Origin: an uncultured Bacteroidales bacterium
GTDB lineage: Bacteria > Bacteroidota > Bacteroidia > Bacteroidales > Muribaculaceae
Assembly (NCBI GenBank): GCA_902796035.1
Contig: CADBNR010000005.1
Span: forward strand, 24,162-88,161
Reading direction: 5' to 3'
Length of the DNA stretch: 64,000 nt
Numbering within the stretch: position 1 is the stretch's first letter; each line of letters begins with the position of its first letter. This document shows positions 8,120 to 18,137 of this stretch, piece by piece. Both the position numbers and the translations under genes were made by a program. The notes under the pieces were generated by a model. The model did not search any database, was not told the DNA's origin, and worked only from the letters and a program-made list of their open reading frames with translations.

Positions 8120-9580
8120 TTATTTCTCGGCCTTCTTAGCAGTCTTCTTGGCCGAAGTCTTCTTTGCGGCAGGCTTCTTTTCAGTTGCCTTCTTTGCTGC
8201 TGGCTTGCGGCCGGGTTTCTTGGCGAGAGCCTCCACATCGGCCTTCTCAACCGGCACCACCTGCTCCACGGGGAGGTCTTCGCTGTCCTGAGCGGCACGC
8301 AACGACTTCACTTCCTTATTGAGCGATGCGATCTCCGACGCCTGGTTGCGGATGGTGAGCAGCAGCGAGTTCAGTTCCTCGTTGTCGATGCTTTCCGGAT
8401 ACTGCTCCTCTACGCGCACCAGGAAGTCGGCCAACACGTTCATGTAGTTGGTGAATGCCGAGAACGGCGAATCGTACGGCGAGAATGCCGCGTGGCTTGC
8501 GCCGTCAGCCATGTTCTTTGTGCTCATGTAGTAGAAGTGGTCGGAGCTCTGCAGGTACTCCCAGTCCTGCTTCAGCTGGCGGTCGGAGCATAGGCTTACG
8601 CGCTCGGCCACGGCATACAGCTTGTTCAGGGCCTCGTTCTGCAGGTCGTTACCCTTCCATGCCGATACATCGCGGGCCTCGTCGATGTCCGAGATGGGGT
8701 AAGGCACACTCATCATGCCCACGGGCTTGAGCTGTGCCGTCACCTCGCTCGGTGTGGCGAAGCGGATGCCACGCTCGGCGGCAAACTGCGGCAGGGCCTT
8801 CATGAACATGAAGATACCGGTGTTGGCGGGCAGGAACGATCCGAACACGTCCATTGAGAACCACAGGTTCACCACCTGCTCCGGCTCGGGCAGCGCGGCG
8901 ATCCAGTCCATGTACTTGTCGGCGGTCAACGGATAAGCGGGCCATTCGGGGTTGGCGAAATTGCGGGCCACGTCGTCGGCCAGCTTGTCGTTGCTGAGCA
9001 GCAACTTCAGATCGGGTGCCGTCTCGGCCTGATATACGTAGTTGGGCGACTTCCATCCTAAGATATGCTTCGCACCTACTGTCACGCAGGTGTTGAAGCC
9101 CATGCGTCCCACTTCGGCGGCGATGTCGTCGTCGTAGATCAGCTCTGTGTTGGCGAATGTGGTGGGTTTCTTGCCGAACAGATCCTTGATCATGGCGTCG
9201 TGACGCTTCACGTCGCGCATGAATTCCTCTGTGTCCTCCAGACTCGAGAGGGAGTGTGCGTACGTGCCCGACAGGAACTCCACGCAGCCTGTGTCGGCCA
9301 GTGCCTTGAGTTTGTCTATCATCTCGGGCACATAGAGCTGCAGCTGCTCTATGGCCGTACCGCTCACGCTCAGCGCGCATTTGAACGCTCCGTTCGTGCT
9401 CTTGATCATATCCAGCAGAGTGTCGCACATCGGCATATACGAATTCTCTGCCAGGCGGGTGATGATGTCGTCGTCCGAGAAATCATCGAAATAGTAGTGG
9501 TCGTTACCTATGTCGAAGAAACGGTAACGTTTCAGCCGGAACGGCTGATGTATGTGGAAATAAAAACAAACTGATTTCAT
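8120..9580 (-). CDS. Glycoside hydrolase family 57 alpha-amylase-like protein with histone H1-like tail
   Basis: Predicted intracellular alpha-glucan hydrolase or transferase, 486 residues, no signal peptide. GH57 motifs: FHIHQPF at the N-terminus, FANTELIYDD with the presumed nucleophile Glu, and WFSMDVFGSF with the presumed acid/base Asp. Residues about 400-430 look like a coiled coil (IRNQASEIASLNKEVKSL). The last roughly 35 residues are a Lys/Ala/Pro tail (KKPGRKPAAKKATEKKPAAK and onward) resembling histone H1 C-termini. This tail is not part of the GH57 fold. It is the last gene of a three-gene operon, 19 bp after the glycosyltransferase, which supports a role in glycogen turnover. Regulation is presumably from the promoter at 12926-12957. 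Confidence 0.9.
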   Translation of the reverse strand: MKSVCFYFHIHQPFRLKRYRFFDIGNDHYYFDDFSDDDIITRLAENSYMPMCDTLLDMIKSTNGAFKCALSVSGTAIEQLQLYVPEMIDKLKALADTGCVEFLSGTYAHSLSSLEDTEEFMRDVKRHDAMIKDLFGKKPTTFANTELIYDDDIAAEVGRMGFNTCVTVGAKHILGWKSPNYVYQAETAPDLKLLLSNDKLADDVARNFANPEWPAYPLTADKYMDWIAALPEPEQVVNLWFSMDVFGSFLPANTGIFMFMKALPQFAAERGIRFATPSEVTAQLKPVGMMSVPYPISDIDEARDVSAWKGNDLQNEALNKLYAVAERVSLCSDRQLKQDWEYLQSSDHFYYMSTKNMADGASHAAFSPYDSPFSAFTNYMNVLADFLVRVEEQYPESIDNEELNSLLLTIRNQASEIASLNKEVKSLRAAQDSEDLPVEQVVPVEKADVEALAKKPGRKPAAKKATEKKPAAKKTSAKKTAKKAEK

Positions 9581-9599
9581 ATCTTTGATGTGCGGTATT

Positions 9600-10859
9600 T
9601 TACTTGTTGATGACCTGGTTGTAGATGTCTATTACCTTCTGGCCGGCCTTCTCCCAGGTGATGCCGTGTATCTCCTCTATGCCTTTGACGCGGAGATAGT
9701 CGTGCATGGCGGGATAGGACACCAGTGCGTGCATGGCGTCGGCCATGGCGTCGATGTCCCAGTAGTCGGTCTTGATTACGTTGGTCAGGATTTCTGCGCA
9801 TCCCGACTGCTTGGATATGATGGAGGGAACGCCCATTTCCATGGCCTCAAGCGGCGAGATACCGAAAGGCTCGGACACCGACGGCATCACATACACGTCG
9901 GAATCGGCCAGCATCTCGTACACCTGCTTGCCGCGCAGGAAGCCCGTGAAGTGGAACCTGTCGGCTATGTTGCGCTGGGCAGCCAGACGTATCATGGCGT
10001 CCATCATGTCGCCGCTGCCGGCCATCACGAAGCGTACGTTCTTGGTTTTCTGCAGCACCTTGGCTGCTGCCTCCACGAAGTATTCCGGACCCTTCTGCAT
10101 CGTGATGCGGCCCAGGAACGTGATCACCTTGTCTTTCTTTTCGTGGCGAGGCAGGTTCAGCAGGTCGTCGCTCAAAGGTATCACGGCGTTGTGCACTGTC
10201 GTCACCTTGTCGGGATTGATGCCGTATTTCTCGATGACCGTGCGGCGCGTCAGGTCGGACACCGTGATGATATGGTCGGCGTTGTTCATTCCGTCCTTCT
10301 CGATGGAGAACACGGTAGGATTCACGTTGCCTCGGCTGCGGTCGAAGTCGGTGGCGTGTACGTGGATCACCAGCGGCTTGCCGGTCACGTTCTTGGCGTG
10401 GATGCCGGCCGGATATGTCAGCCAGTCGTGCGAGTGTATCACGTCGCAAGGCACCGTGCGCGCTATCACGCCGGCAACGATCGAATAATTGTTTATCTCC
10501 TCCAGGATGTTGTCGGGATACCGGCCGGAGAACTCGATGCAGCCCAGGTCGTTGAGCCGCATATAGTTGAAGTCGGCATAGATGTGGTCACGAAGCTGGA
10601 AGTACAGCTGAGGATCCATCACCTTTCCAAGACGGTTGGCCACGTAGTCATAGTCCACGTCGCGCCACGCCACCGGGGTGCTGTTGGCGCCTATGATGTT
10701 GGCAAAGCCCTTCTCCTCGTCGCCGTACGGCTTCGGAATCACGAACGTGATGTCCATGTTGCCGCAATTGTGCATCCCCTTGGTCAGTCCGTAGCTTGCC
10801 GTTCCCAATCCCCCGAGAATGTGGGGAGGAAACTCCCATCCGAACATTAATGCTCTCAT
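9600..10859 (-). CDS. GT4-type glycosyltransferase (glycogen synthase-like)
   Basis: A 419-residue GT-B glycosyltransferase, probably extending alpha-1,4-glucan from a nucleotide sugar. The acceptor domain opens with MFGWEFPPHILGGLGTAS, the Gly-rich loop found in starch/glycogen synthase-like enzymes. CDVIHSHDWLTYPAGI and IHVHATDFDRS follow. The nucleotide-sugar domain shows FLGRITMQKGPEYF and the EX7E motif SEPFGISPLEAMEMG. It lies between debranching enzyme and GH57 amylase genes with gaps of 18 and 19 bp, an arrangement also found in Bacteroides glycogen loci, so glycogen synthesis is the best inference. Other GT4 activities (for example trehalose- or sucrose-type) cannot be excluded by sequence alone. 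Confidence 0.88.
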   Translation of the reverse strand: MRALMFGWEFPPHILGGLGTASYGLTKGMHNCGNMDITFVIPKPYGDEEKGFANIIGANSTPVAWRDVDYDYVANRLGKVMDPQLYFQLRDHIYADFNYMRLNDLGCIEFSGRYPDNILEEINNYSIVAGVIARTVPCDVIHSHDWLTYPAGIHAKNVTGKPLVIHVHATDFDRSRGNVNPTVFSIEKDGMNNADHIITVSDLTRRTVIEKYGINPDKVTTVHNAVIPLSDDLLNLPRHEKKDKVITFLGRITMQKGPEYFVEAAAKVLQKTKNVRFVMAGSGDMMDAMIRLAAQRNIADRFHFTGFLRGKQVYEMLADSDVYVMPSVSEPFGISPLEAMEMGVPSIISKQSGCAEILTNVIKTDYWDIDAMADAMHALVSYPAMHDYLRVKGIEEIHGITWEKAGQKVIDIYNQVINK

Positions 10860-10877
10860 TTCTCTTCTGTTTAGGGG

Positions 10878-12830
10878 TTATTTCTGTAATTTGATCATCT
10901 GGTTCACTGTCTTGATCACGGTCAGGATGCCACCCACGTTCTTGGCCGTAGACACGGCGCCACGGCCGGTGTACGGCGGATTGGCGTCATACATCTCGCT
11001 CAGCGATCCTATACATCCGGTCGACATCTCGTCCTCGTAGCCGATCAACATACGTTCTATGAACGAGAGGCCGGACAGGCCGAACACCTTGAAATAGGCG
11101 TCGGCGTAGAATCCGAACAGCCAGGGACGCGCCGGACCCTGATGCACGGCGTATTCACGCTCTATCGGGTTGCCGACGTATGTGGGATGGTAATTCTGGC
11201 TCTTCGGGCTCAGCGAACGCAGTCCCTTGGGAGTCAAAAGCTCGCGTGTGCAGAAGTCGAGCACCGTCTTGCGCTGGCGACGGTTCAGCGGACTGTATTC
11301 CAGACCGATGGCGATGGCCATGTTGGGACGCACCTCAAGATCGGTGTAGGTGCCGTTCACATAGTCGTACAGATAACCGTAGCCGTTCAGGAACGTGTTG
11401 ACGAACGATTCGCCACACTTCGTGGCCAGCTCGTCGAGTTCCTTTACATATTCCTGCTCGCCCGGTTCGTTCTCCAGCAGAGACTGCAGGAAACGCAGGC
11501 TGTTGTACCACAGGGCGTTGAATTCCAGGATGTATCCTGTGCGCGGTATGATGGGCTTGCCGTTGATGGAAGCCGACAGCCAGGTCACAGGCTTGTCGCG
11601 GCCCTCGGTCGAAACGAGGCCGTTGTCGTTGACACGCAGGTTGACAATGCGTCCGTTGCGTATATCCTCCACCAGACGGCGCACCTCGTCGCCATATTTT
11701 TCAAGGCATTGCTTCTCGTCAGTAGCCTTGCGGTAGGCCTGGATGGCCCAGATGGTCCACAACGGAATGTCGGGCAGGTCTATCTCGTGGATTACCGGAT
11801 CCGTCTCTTTCGTGTCGATATAATGATTCAGGGCATTGATGAAGGTGCCCATTATCTTGTGGTAATCATCCTCGTGGCCAACGGACAGCGTACATCCGGG
11901 CAGCGCAATCAGCTCATCGCGGCTGCGTACGTTATACCAGGGATAGCCCGCCATGATGTAGTCGCCGTGCTCGTTCTTCAGGTAGAACTGCTTGGCGGCG
12001 TTCTTAAGGCAGTTGTAGAAACTGGTGCGGCATGTGCGTGTCTTCAGCTCCTCGTCGTATACCGTCTCGAACCGTGCCGGATCGGTCTCGGCCGTCGAAG
12101 CGGAGAAGATGATGGACTCTCCCTTCTTGATGGGCACTTCGAAATAACCGGGCACCCACAGGTCCTCCTTGTAGGGTATGCCGCGGTCGCGGTCCTTGTA
12201 ATACTCTATTCCCTTGTACCAATGGCCGTCGTCCACCCATTTCACTTCCTTGTTGAACTGCATGTACAGTTCGGGATATCCCTGGTACAGACAGGTGGAC
12301 ACTCCGTTGGGAACATGATTGATGGTCTTGTTGATGGCAGAGTTTTCCATCACCAGCGCGTTGGCGTTGCGGAACGCCAGGAAGGGACGGAACTTGAGCG
12401 TGGTGTCCGAATGCGCGTCTATGAGCGTATAGCGGATAAGAATGCGGTTCTGATGGGAGATGAACACTTTCTCCTTCGACAATATCACGCCGCCCACGCG
12501 GTACAATATGCTCGGAACCACCTCGCAGCTGTATTCCCTGATGTACTTGTGACCGTTCGGACTGAACGTCGTCGGTCCGTACTGGTGCAGTCCCAGGTTG
12601 AACTCAGCGCCGTGCTGTACTACTGTCTCGTCGAGCGATGACAGCAGAACATGGGCCTGATCGTCCATCTCAGGTATCGGTATCACCAGCAATCCATGCT
12701 GTTTGCGTGTGTTGCATCCCACAATCGTCGTACAATGATAGGCCCCCGACCGATTCGTCCGGAGCATTTCTTTCGGAAGACTCTGCTCCAAATTTATCAT
12801 CAGGTTCTTGTCAAATTTCAGATAACTCAT
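10878..12830 (-). CDS. Amylo-alpha-1,6-glucosidase (glycogen debranching enzyme)
   Basis: Hydrolyses alpha-1,6 branch points of glycogen; 650 residues, cytoplasmic. The N-terminal beta domain carries RTNRSGAYHCTTIVGCNTRK, and the central region has the long beta-rich block ending near residue 280. The C-terminal (alpha/alpha)6 domain has AGYPWYNVRSRDELIALPG, TWLSASINGKPIIPRTGYIL and VHQGPARPWLFG, all typical of bacterial GDE enzymes. It is the first gene of the operon with the GT4 and GH57 genes. A well-matched promoter lies about 95 bp upstream of its start. Typical length for the bacterial family. It is the bacterial single-activity type, not the dual transferase/glucosidase of animals. Confidence 0.92.
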   Translation of the reverse strand: MSYLKFDKNLMINLEQSLPKEMLRTNRSGAYHCTTIVGCNTRKQHGLLVIPIPEMDDQAHVLLSSLDETVVQHGAEFNLGLHQYGPTTFSPNGHKYIREYSCEVVPSILYRVGGVILSKEKVFISHQNRILIRYTLIDAHSDTTLKFRPFLAFRNANALVMENSAINKTINHVPNGVSTCLYQGYPELYMQFNKEVKWVDDGHWYKGIEYYKDRDRGIPYKEDLWVPGYFEVPIKKGESIIFSASTAETDPARFETVYDEELKTRTCRTSFYNCLKNAAKQFYLKNEHGDYIMAGYPWYNVRSRDELIALPGCTLSVGHEDDYHKIMGTFINALNHYIDTKETDPVIHEIDLPDIPLWTIWAIQAYRKATDEKQCLEKYGDEVRRLVEDIRNGRIVNLRVNDNGLVSTEGRDKPVTWLSASINGKPIIPRTGYILEFNALWYNSLRFLQSLLENEPGEQEYVKELDELATKCGESFVNTFLNGYGYLYDYVNGTYTDLEVRPNMAIAIGLEYSPLNRRQRKTVLDFCTRELLTPKGLRSLSPKSQNYHPTYVGNPIEREYAVHQGPARPWLFGFYADAYFKVFGLSGLSFIERMLIGYEDEMSTGCIGSLSEMYDANPPYTGRGAVSTAKNVGGILTVIKTVNQMIKLQK

Positions 12831-12925
12831 GAGGAATTATTAAATTTTGGGTAAGTTTTTCATTTCTTGCGAAGGGGTCGTAAGGCTCTGGTCTTAGAAT
12901 CTCAGGCTCGCTTCTATTATTATTA

Positions 12926-12957
12926 CAAATTTAGTTACTTTTTAATCAATTGACAAA
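12926..12957 (-). promoter_or_regulatory. Promoter of the glycogen operon
   Basis: On the minus strand TTTG (12954-12957), exactly 20 bp, then TAAATTTG (12926-12933) is a full match to the Bacteroidetes -33/-7 consensus. Transcription would give a leader of about 90 nt before the debranching enzyme start. Confidence 0.8.
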
Positions 12958-13038
12958 CAAATATGTTGCAAAACAATATTTTTGATAGATTATTATCAAT
13001 TATTACATTTGATACGCTCAAACATGCCTCTACACTCA

Positions 13039-13066
13039 GAGAGCGCGCCCTTTCGGACACGCTCTC
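13039..13066 (-). terminator. Hairpin at the end of the nuo-atp gene run
   Basis: GAGAGCG pairs with CGCTCTC around a 14-base loop, 45-72 bp past the nuoN stop. No T run follows on the minus strand, so it may act as a weak terminator or as a 3'-end stabiliser. Confidence 0.4.
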
Positions 13067-13110
13067 CGTATGAATGATTCGGCCGCATCCGCAGCCGTTT
13101 CCGTCACTTC

Positions 13111-14574
13111 TTACTGTCCCAGGCCGGGAATCAGTGCGGCATTGTAGCAGTATTCGTAGATGTAAGGCACGAGACCGAACAGTACGATACCGGCCACACA
13201 GATCCAGAGCGCGGCGCGCTCGCCCGTGTTGCTCTTGAACGCCTCCACCTTGGCCTCGCCGGGATTGATCCAGATGGCCTTTACCACCAGCAGATAGTAG
13301 TACAGAGAGATTATGGTGTTGATCAGCGCGATAAGCACCAGGATGTACAGCGGCATCGAACCCGTGGAGGTTGCCGACGTGAAGATCAGGAACTTCGAGA
13401 AGAATCCTGCGAACGGCGGAATACCTGCCAGCGAGAACATGGCCAGTGTCATTGCGAACGACAGCCAGGGGTTCGTCTTGTGCAGTCCGTCGTAATCGTC
13501 CATGCCGACCTTGCCGGTCTTGTTCTCTATGCTCGTGATCACGGCAAATGCACCGAGGTTGCTGACGATGTACACGAAGATGTAGTACATCATCGAACCC
13601 AGTCCGATTGTGGAGCTTGTCATGGCGCCCAGCATGATGTATCCTGCCTGCGAGATGGACGAGAAGGCCATGAATCGCTTCAGGTTCTTCTGACGGATGG
13701 CGAACAGGTTACCGACGGTGATCGTTGCGATGATCACTGCATACAGCATCCATTCCCAGCAGTCGGGATAGATCTGGCCGAATGCCTGGACAAAGATGAT
13801 GAAGAATGCGAATGCCGTGGCACCCTTGGAGATTACCGACAGATACGATGTGATGGCCGTGGGTGCACCCTGGTAAACATCCGCTGTCCAGAGATGGAAC
13901 GGAACAAGGCTCAGCTTGAAACCGATGCCGGCAATCATGAATGCCATGGCCACGATAAGCAGCCCGGACATCTGTCCGCTGGCGATGTTGGTGTAGATGT
14001 CGCTGTAATAGAGCGAACCGCCGGAGAAAGCATACACAAAGCTCAGGCCCATCAGCAGGATTGCCGACGAGAACACTGCCGTCAGTATATATTTTATGGC
14101 TGCCTCATCGCTCTCGTAGTGCTTCTTGTTGAATGCCACCAGTGCGGCCAGCGGCAGAGACGCTGCCTCCAGACCGATGACGAACAGAAGGAAGTGACGT
14201 GCCGAAATCATCAGGTACATGCCGAACAGCGTGACGAGCAGCAGCTCGTAGAACTCACCCTTGCGGATGGCTACTTCGTCGCTCTCAACCCAGTGGGCCG
14301 ACTGCAGCAGCACGATGAATACACCTATGTTCAGTATGGCCTTGATGGCCATGCTTGCGGTGTCGTTGACATACATGCCGCCGAACACCGATACCTCGCA
14401 CGACGGCAGCAGCCAGATCGCTATCGTCCCAAGACCGAACAACACCGTGGTCATGGGCGTCAGAAATTTCTTCGCGGAGCCGTCGCGACTGAACACGTCA
14501 GCCACAAACACCACAAGGAAAATGCCCAGTATTATTAACTCGGGGATCATTGCCCCAAATTGAGAATATCCCAT
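13111..14574 (-). CDS. nuoN: NADH-quinone oxidoreductase-type complex I subunit N
   Basis: Antiporter-like proton-channel subunit of respiratory complex I in the inner membrane; 487 residues, about 14 hydrophobic helices. The family signature is IGFKLSLVPFHLWTADVYQG followed by APTAITSYLSVISKGA, which contains the conserved helix-7/8 Lys region. It is the last gene of the 18-gene complex I/ATP synthase run, 27 bp after nuoM. Length matches NuoN rather than the longer NuoL. Confidence 0.95.
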   Translation of the reverse strand: MGYSQFGAMIPELIILGIFLVVFVADVFSRDGSAKKFLTPMTTVLFGLGTIAIWLLPSCEVSVFGGMYVNDTASMAIKAILNIGVFIVLLQSAHWVESDEVAIRKGEFYELLLVTLFGMYLMISARHFLLFVIGLEAASLPLAALVAFNKKHYESDEAAIKYILTAVFSSAILLMGLSFVYAFSGGSLYYSDIYTNIASGQMSGLLIVAMAFMIAGIGFKLSLVPFHLWTADVYQGAPTAITSYLSVISKGATAFAFFIIFVQAFGQIYPDCWEWMLYAVIIATITVGNLFAIRQKNLKRFMAFSSISQAGYIMLGAMTSSTIGLGSMMYYIFVYIVSNLGAFAVITSIENKTGKVGMDDYDGLHKTNPWLSFAMTLAMFSLAGIPPFAGFFSKFLIFTSATSTGSMPLYILVLIALINTIISLYYYLLVVKAIWINPGEAKVEAFKSNTGERAALWICVAGIVLFGLVPYIYEYCYNAALIPGLGQ

Positions 14575-14601
14575 TTTTTCGTTTCTTGTTGTTCTAATTG
14601 A

Positions 14602-16119
14602 TTAGATAGCCATCGCCAATGCATCGACGATTGGTTTGAAGCTATGCTGTATTGTCTCGCTAAGCCAGTTGGGGAAGAATCCGATACCGGCCAGACACGC
14701 TATCAGGGTCACCGTCGACAGACGCTCCCACCATGTGGCGTCGGTCAGGCTGAGATGATGCTCGTCCTGTACCGGACCGAGTATCAGCTTGCCCACCACG
14801 CGCAGGATGTAGACAGCCGTGATCACGATCGAGGTCGTGGCGGCAATCACGAAGATGCGGTGGAACATGTCGGCGTGCTCGAACGATCCGAAGAAGATGG
14901 TCATCTCGGCCACGAAGCCCGACATACCGGGAAGTCCTAAGGATGCGAAACCGGCAATCATGTAGCATACGCCGAGGTAAGGCATTATCTTCATCAGGCC
15001 GCCCATCTGGCGGATGTCACGTGTATGCGTACGTCCGTATATCATACCGATCAGGGCGAAGAACAGGGCCGTCATCAGACCGTGGCTAAGCATCTGCAGT
15101 ATTGCACCGGTCATTGCCGTGGTGTTGAGCATCAGCAGCGCGAACAGCACCATGCCGCAGTGCGACACCGACGAATATGCGTTGATATACTTGAGGTCGG
15201 TCTGGACGCAGGCCGAGAAGGCTCCGTACACGATGCTGATACCGGTAAGGATAATGAATATCCAGGCCAGCTCGTTGGCGGCGTGAGGCAGCAGGAAGAT
15301 GGCGATACGGAAGCATCCGTAACCACCGAGCTTCATCAGCACGCCTGCGTGAAGCATCGACACTGCCGTCGGGGCACATGCGTGACCGTCGGGACTCCAT
15401 GTATGGAACGGGAACATGGCGCCCAGAACGCCGAAGCCAACGAACGTGAACACGAACAGCAGGTTTTGCCAGCCATAGTCGATATTGCCGTAATGCGATA
15501 TCTCGAGTATGTTCCAGGTGTGGGGCATTCCTTCAGGAGTGCCGTGCCAGTAAATTCCGAGCAGACCGAGCATCAGGAAGGCCGAGCCTCCCATCAGCAT
15601 CAGCGTCAGCTTCATTGCCGAGTATTCCTTGCGACCCGTGCCCCATACGCCGATCAGCAGGTACATAGGAATCAGAGCCACCTCGTAGAACATGAACATG
15701 GTGAACATGTCTATCGAGATGAAGAATCCGTACACACCCGTAGACAGTAGCGAGTACCACAGGAAGAAGTTCTTGGGAAGCGGGTTGATCTTCCATGAAG
15801 CGAAGGTGCCCGCAAACACTATGATAGAGGTAAGCAGCAGCATCAGGACGGAGATACCGTCCACACCCACTGCCAGGTGAATGTTCAGTGGCTTATACCA
15901 CATCCATGAATCCATCCACAGCATTTCGGCCTGATTGCCTGCTGCCCGCTGTGCCAGGAAGTCGCACACCAGCCAGATGCTCATGCCAAGCAATACCGTA
16001 GAGCAGGTTACCATAACCCCGCGGATTGCCTTCATGTTGTTCTGACCGCACAATGCGAGTCCGGCCAGCATCAGGATCGGCACTACTACGAACCAGATTA
16101 AGATATTTCCGAAAAACAT
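14602..16119 (-). CDS. nuoM: Complex I subunit M
   Basis: Second antiporter-like membrane subunit of complex I; 505 residues, about 14 helices. Recognised from GFGVLGAMFPFHTWSPDGHA followed by CAPTAVSMLHAGVLMKLGGYG, and from the proton-channel Glu region MFYEVALIPMYLLIGVWG. It lies 26 bp after nuoL and 27 bp before nuoN. Nothing unusual in length. Confidence 0.95.
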   Translation of the reverse strand: MFFGNILIWFVVVPILMLAGLALCGQNNMKAIRGVMVTCSTVLLGMSIWLVCDFLAQRAAGNQAEMLWMDSWMWYKPLNIHLAVGVDGISVLMLLLTSIIVFAGTFASWKINPLPKNFFLWYSLLSTGVYGFFISIDMFTMFMFYEVALIPMYLLIGVWGTGRKEYSAMKLTLMLMGGSAFLMLGLLGIYWHGTPEGMPHTWNILEISHYGNIDYGWQNLLFVFTFVGFGVLGAMFPFHTWSPDGHACAPTAVSMLHAGVLMKLGGYGCFRIAIFLLPHAANELAWIFIILTGISIVYGAFSACVQTDLKYINAYSSVSHCGMVLFALLMLNTTAMTGAILQMLSHGLMTALFFALIGMIYGRTHTRDIRQMGGLMKIMPYLGVCYMIAGFASLGLPGMSGFVAEMTIFFGSFEHADMFHRIFVIAATTSIVITAVYILRVVGKLILGPVQDEHHLSLTDATWWERLSTVTLIACLAGIGFFPNWLSETIQHSFKPIVDALAMAI

Positions 16120-16145
16120 AATCTTTTATTGTTGTTATTGAGGGG

Positions 16146-18137
16146 TTAGATAAGACAGATCCATGTGATTACAGCCAGTACCAACGCTCCTGCAAAGTAC
16201 CACAGCACGTAAGCCTGGACATAACCGGACTGCATGCCTTTGATCTTTACGGAGAAGAAGTTGGTGACGTAAGCCAGCGCGTTCATCGTGCCGTCGATCA
16301 CGTGACGGTCGAACCATGCTATGCTGCGGCAGATGATGTTGAATATGATCTTATGCGTGACGAACTGATATATCTCGTCCCAGTAGAAGCGATGGTGAGC
16401 TGCCTTCCAGAGACCGGGCATCGCGTTCTTGAACTTCGCGGGCAGAGGATTCTTCTTGGCGTACATCACGGTTGCAAGGCCGATAGCCAGCAGAGCTATC
16501 ACTATCGAAGTCACGGCAACCGGAGTCTCCAAATGAATGTGGTAGGGCTCGCCGTTGTAGGTCACGAACTCTCCGAAGGGGATGAAACCCGCCACGCAGC
16601 TTACGGCTGCCAGGAATATCAGAGGCACCGACATCTGCCAGGGGGCGTCGTGCGGCTTGTGGCCTTCCTTCTTGTATTCGGGATTCTCCTCCCACCAGAA
16701 GATGAGGTAGTAGAGACGGAACATATAGAATGCGGTCAGACCTGCCACCATCGACATCCATGCACCCCAGAACCAGTGGTTGTTGTACATGGCTGCCAGC
16801 ATCTCGTCCTTGGAGAAGAAGCCCGAGAACGGAGGTATGCCTGCGATGGCAAGACAGCCTATCAGGAACGTCCAGTGTGTGATGGGCATATATTTGCGGA
16901 GTCCGCCCATCTTGGTGTAGTCGTTGCTATGAACGGCATGTATCAGTGCGCCGGCGCCAAGGAACAGGAGTGCCTTGAACATGGCGTGCGTGAACAGGTG
17001 GAACATCGAGGCCATATATCCGAGTCCGGAATAGTGAACTCCCTCTATGGGCTGGTTGTATGCCACGCCTAACGAAACCATCATGAACGCAATCTGCGAA
17101 ATGGTGGAGAAGGCCAACACGCGCTTGATGTCTATCTGCGTACATGCCACTACAGCTGCGTAGAATGCCGTGATGGCGCCCACTATCGTAATGAATGTGA
17201 GCGAATCGGGTACGATGCAGTACAGAGGGAAGAAACGTGCCACCAAGTATACGCCGGCCACGACCATCGTAGCGGCGTGAATCAGAGCCGATACAGGCGT
17301 CGGGCCCTCCATTGCGTCGGGCAGCCAGATGTGCAGGGGAAGCATGGCCGATTTACCCATACCGCCGACGAATATCAGCACCATGGCCCATGTCAGCACG
17401 GAACCGCTCATGAACGTAGCGCCTACCACTGTGTTTGCTATTACGCCTGCGTTGTTGTTCAGCATCTGGAAGTTGAACGCCGATGCGCTGCCGAGAGGTC
17501 CGTCGGCCGGTGCGTTCGATACATAGTAGCTCAGCACCAGGATACCGATCAGCATAAACAGGTCGGCGAAACGCGTCACGATGAATGCCTTCTTCGATGC
17601 CGATACGGCCGACGGCAGCTTATAGAAGAATCCGATCAGCAGATACGAGCTGACACCCACCAGCTCCCAGAATATATACATCTGGAATATGTTGGTGGCT
17701 ACCACCAGGCCTAACATCGAGAATGTGAACAGGGCCAGGAACGCATAGTAGCGCTGGAAACCCGGCTCGTGTTCCATATATCCCCAGCTGTAGAGGTGAA
17801 CCATGAACGAGATGGTGGTGATTACCACCAGCATCATGGCCGAGATGGGATCCAGCAGGAAGCCGATGTTCACCACCATACGGTCGGTAAACGCCAGCCA
17901 GGTCACGTCGAACATCTGACACTGCTGTCTTACTCCGTCATCTATGAACAGCGAATCACCGCTGAAGAAATATGTGAATGCAACGTAATAACTGATCACT
18001 GCCACAGCCCCCAAAGCCGTGATGCCAAGTATGCCCGCAAGCTTGCGCGACATCTTTACGCCACCGATGCCCAGCAACAGGAACATGAACAGCGGTATGG
18101 CAAGAATTAATATCGGTAGTGTAACGCTCATGATCAA
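16146..18137 (-). CDS. nuoL: Complex I subunit L
   Basis: The distal antiporter-like subunit of complex I, with the long lateral helix; 663 residues. Diagnostic core: GGMGKSAMLPLHIWLPDAME followed by GPTPVSALIHAATMVVAGVYL. FWELVGVSSYLLIGF holds the conserved Glu, and PPFSGFFSKDEML is also present. The C-terminal roughly 150 residues, including the KNPLPAKFKNAMPG stretch, correspond to the extra helices found only in NuoL. The start codon overlaps the nuoK stop by 4 bp, so the two are translationally coupled. Confidence 0.95.
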   Translation of the reverse strand: MIMSVTLPILILAIPLFMFLLLGIGGVKMSRKLAGILGITALGAVAVISYYVAFTYFFSGDSLFIDDGVRQQCQMFDVTWLAFTDRMVVNIGFLLDPISAMMLVVITTISFMVHLYSWGYMEHEPGFQRYYAFLALFTFSMLGLVVATNIFQMYIFWELVGVSSYLLIGFFYKLPSAVSASKKAFIVTRFADLFMLIGILVLSYYVSNAPADGPLGSASAFNFQMLNNNAGVIANTVVGATFMSGSVLTWAMVLIFVGGMGKSAMLPLHIWLPDAMEGPTPVSALIHAATMVVAGVYLVARFFPLYCIVPDSLTFITIVGAITAFYAAVVACTQIDIKRVLAFSTISQIAFMMVSLGVAYNQPIEGVHYSGLGYMASMFHLFTHAMFKALLFLGAGALIHAVHSNDYTKMGGLRKYMPITHWTFLIGCLAIAGIPPFSGFFSKDEMLAAMYNNHWFWGAWMSMVAGLTAFYMFRLYYLIFWWEENPEYKKEGHKPHDAPWQMSVPLIFLAAVSCVAGFIPFGEFVTYNGEPYHIHLETPVAVTSIVIALLAIGLATVMYAKKNPLPAKFKNAMPGLWKAAHHRFYWDEIYQFVTHKIIFNIICRSIAWFDRHVIDGTMNALAYVTNFFSVKIKGMQSGYVQAYVLWYFAGALVLAVITWICLI

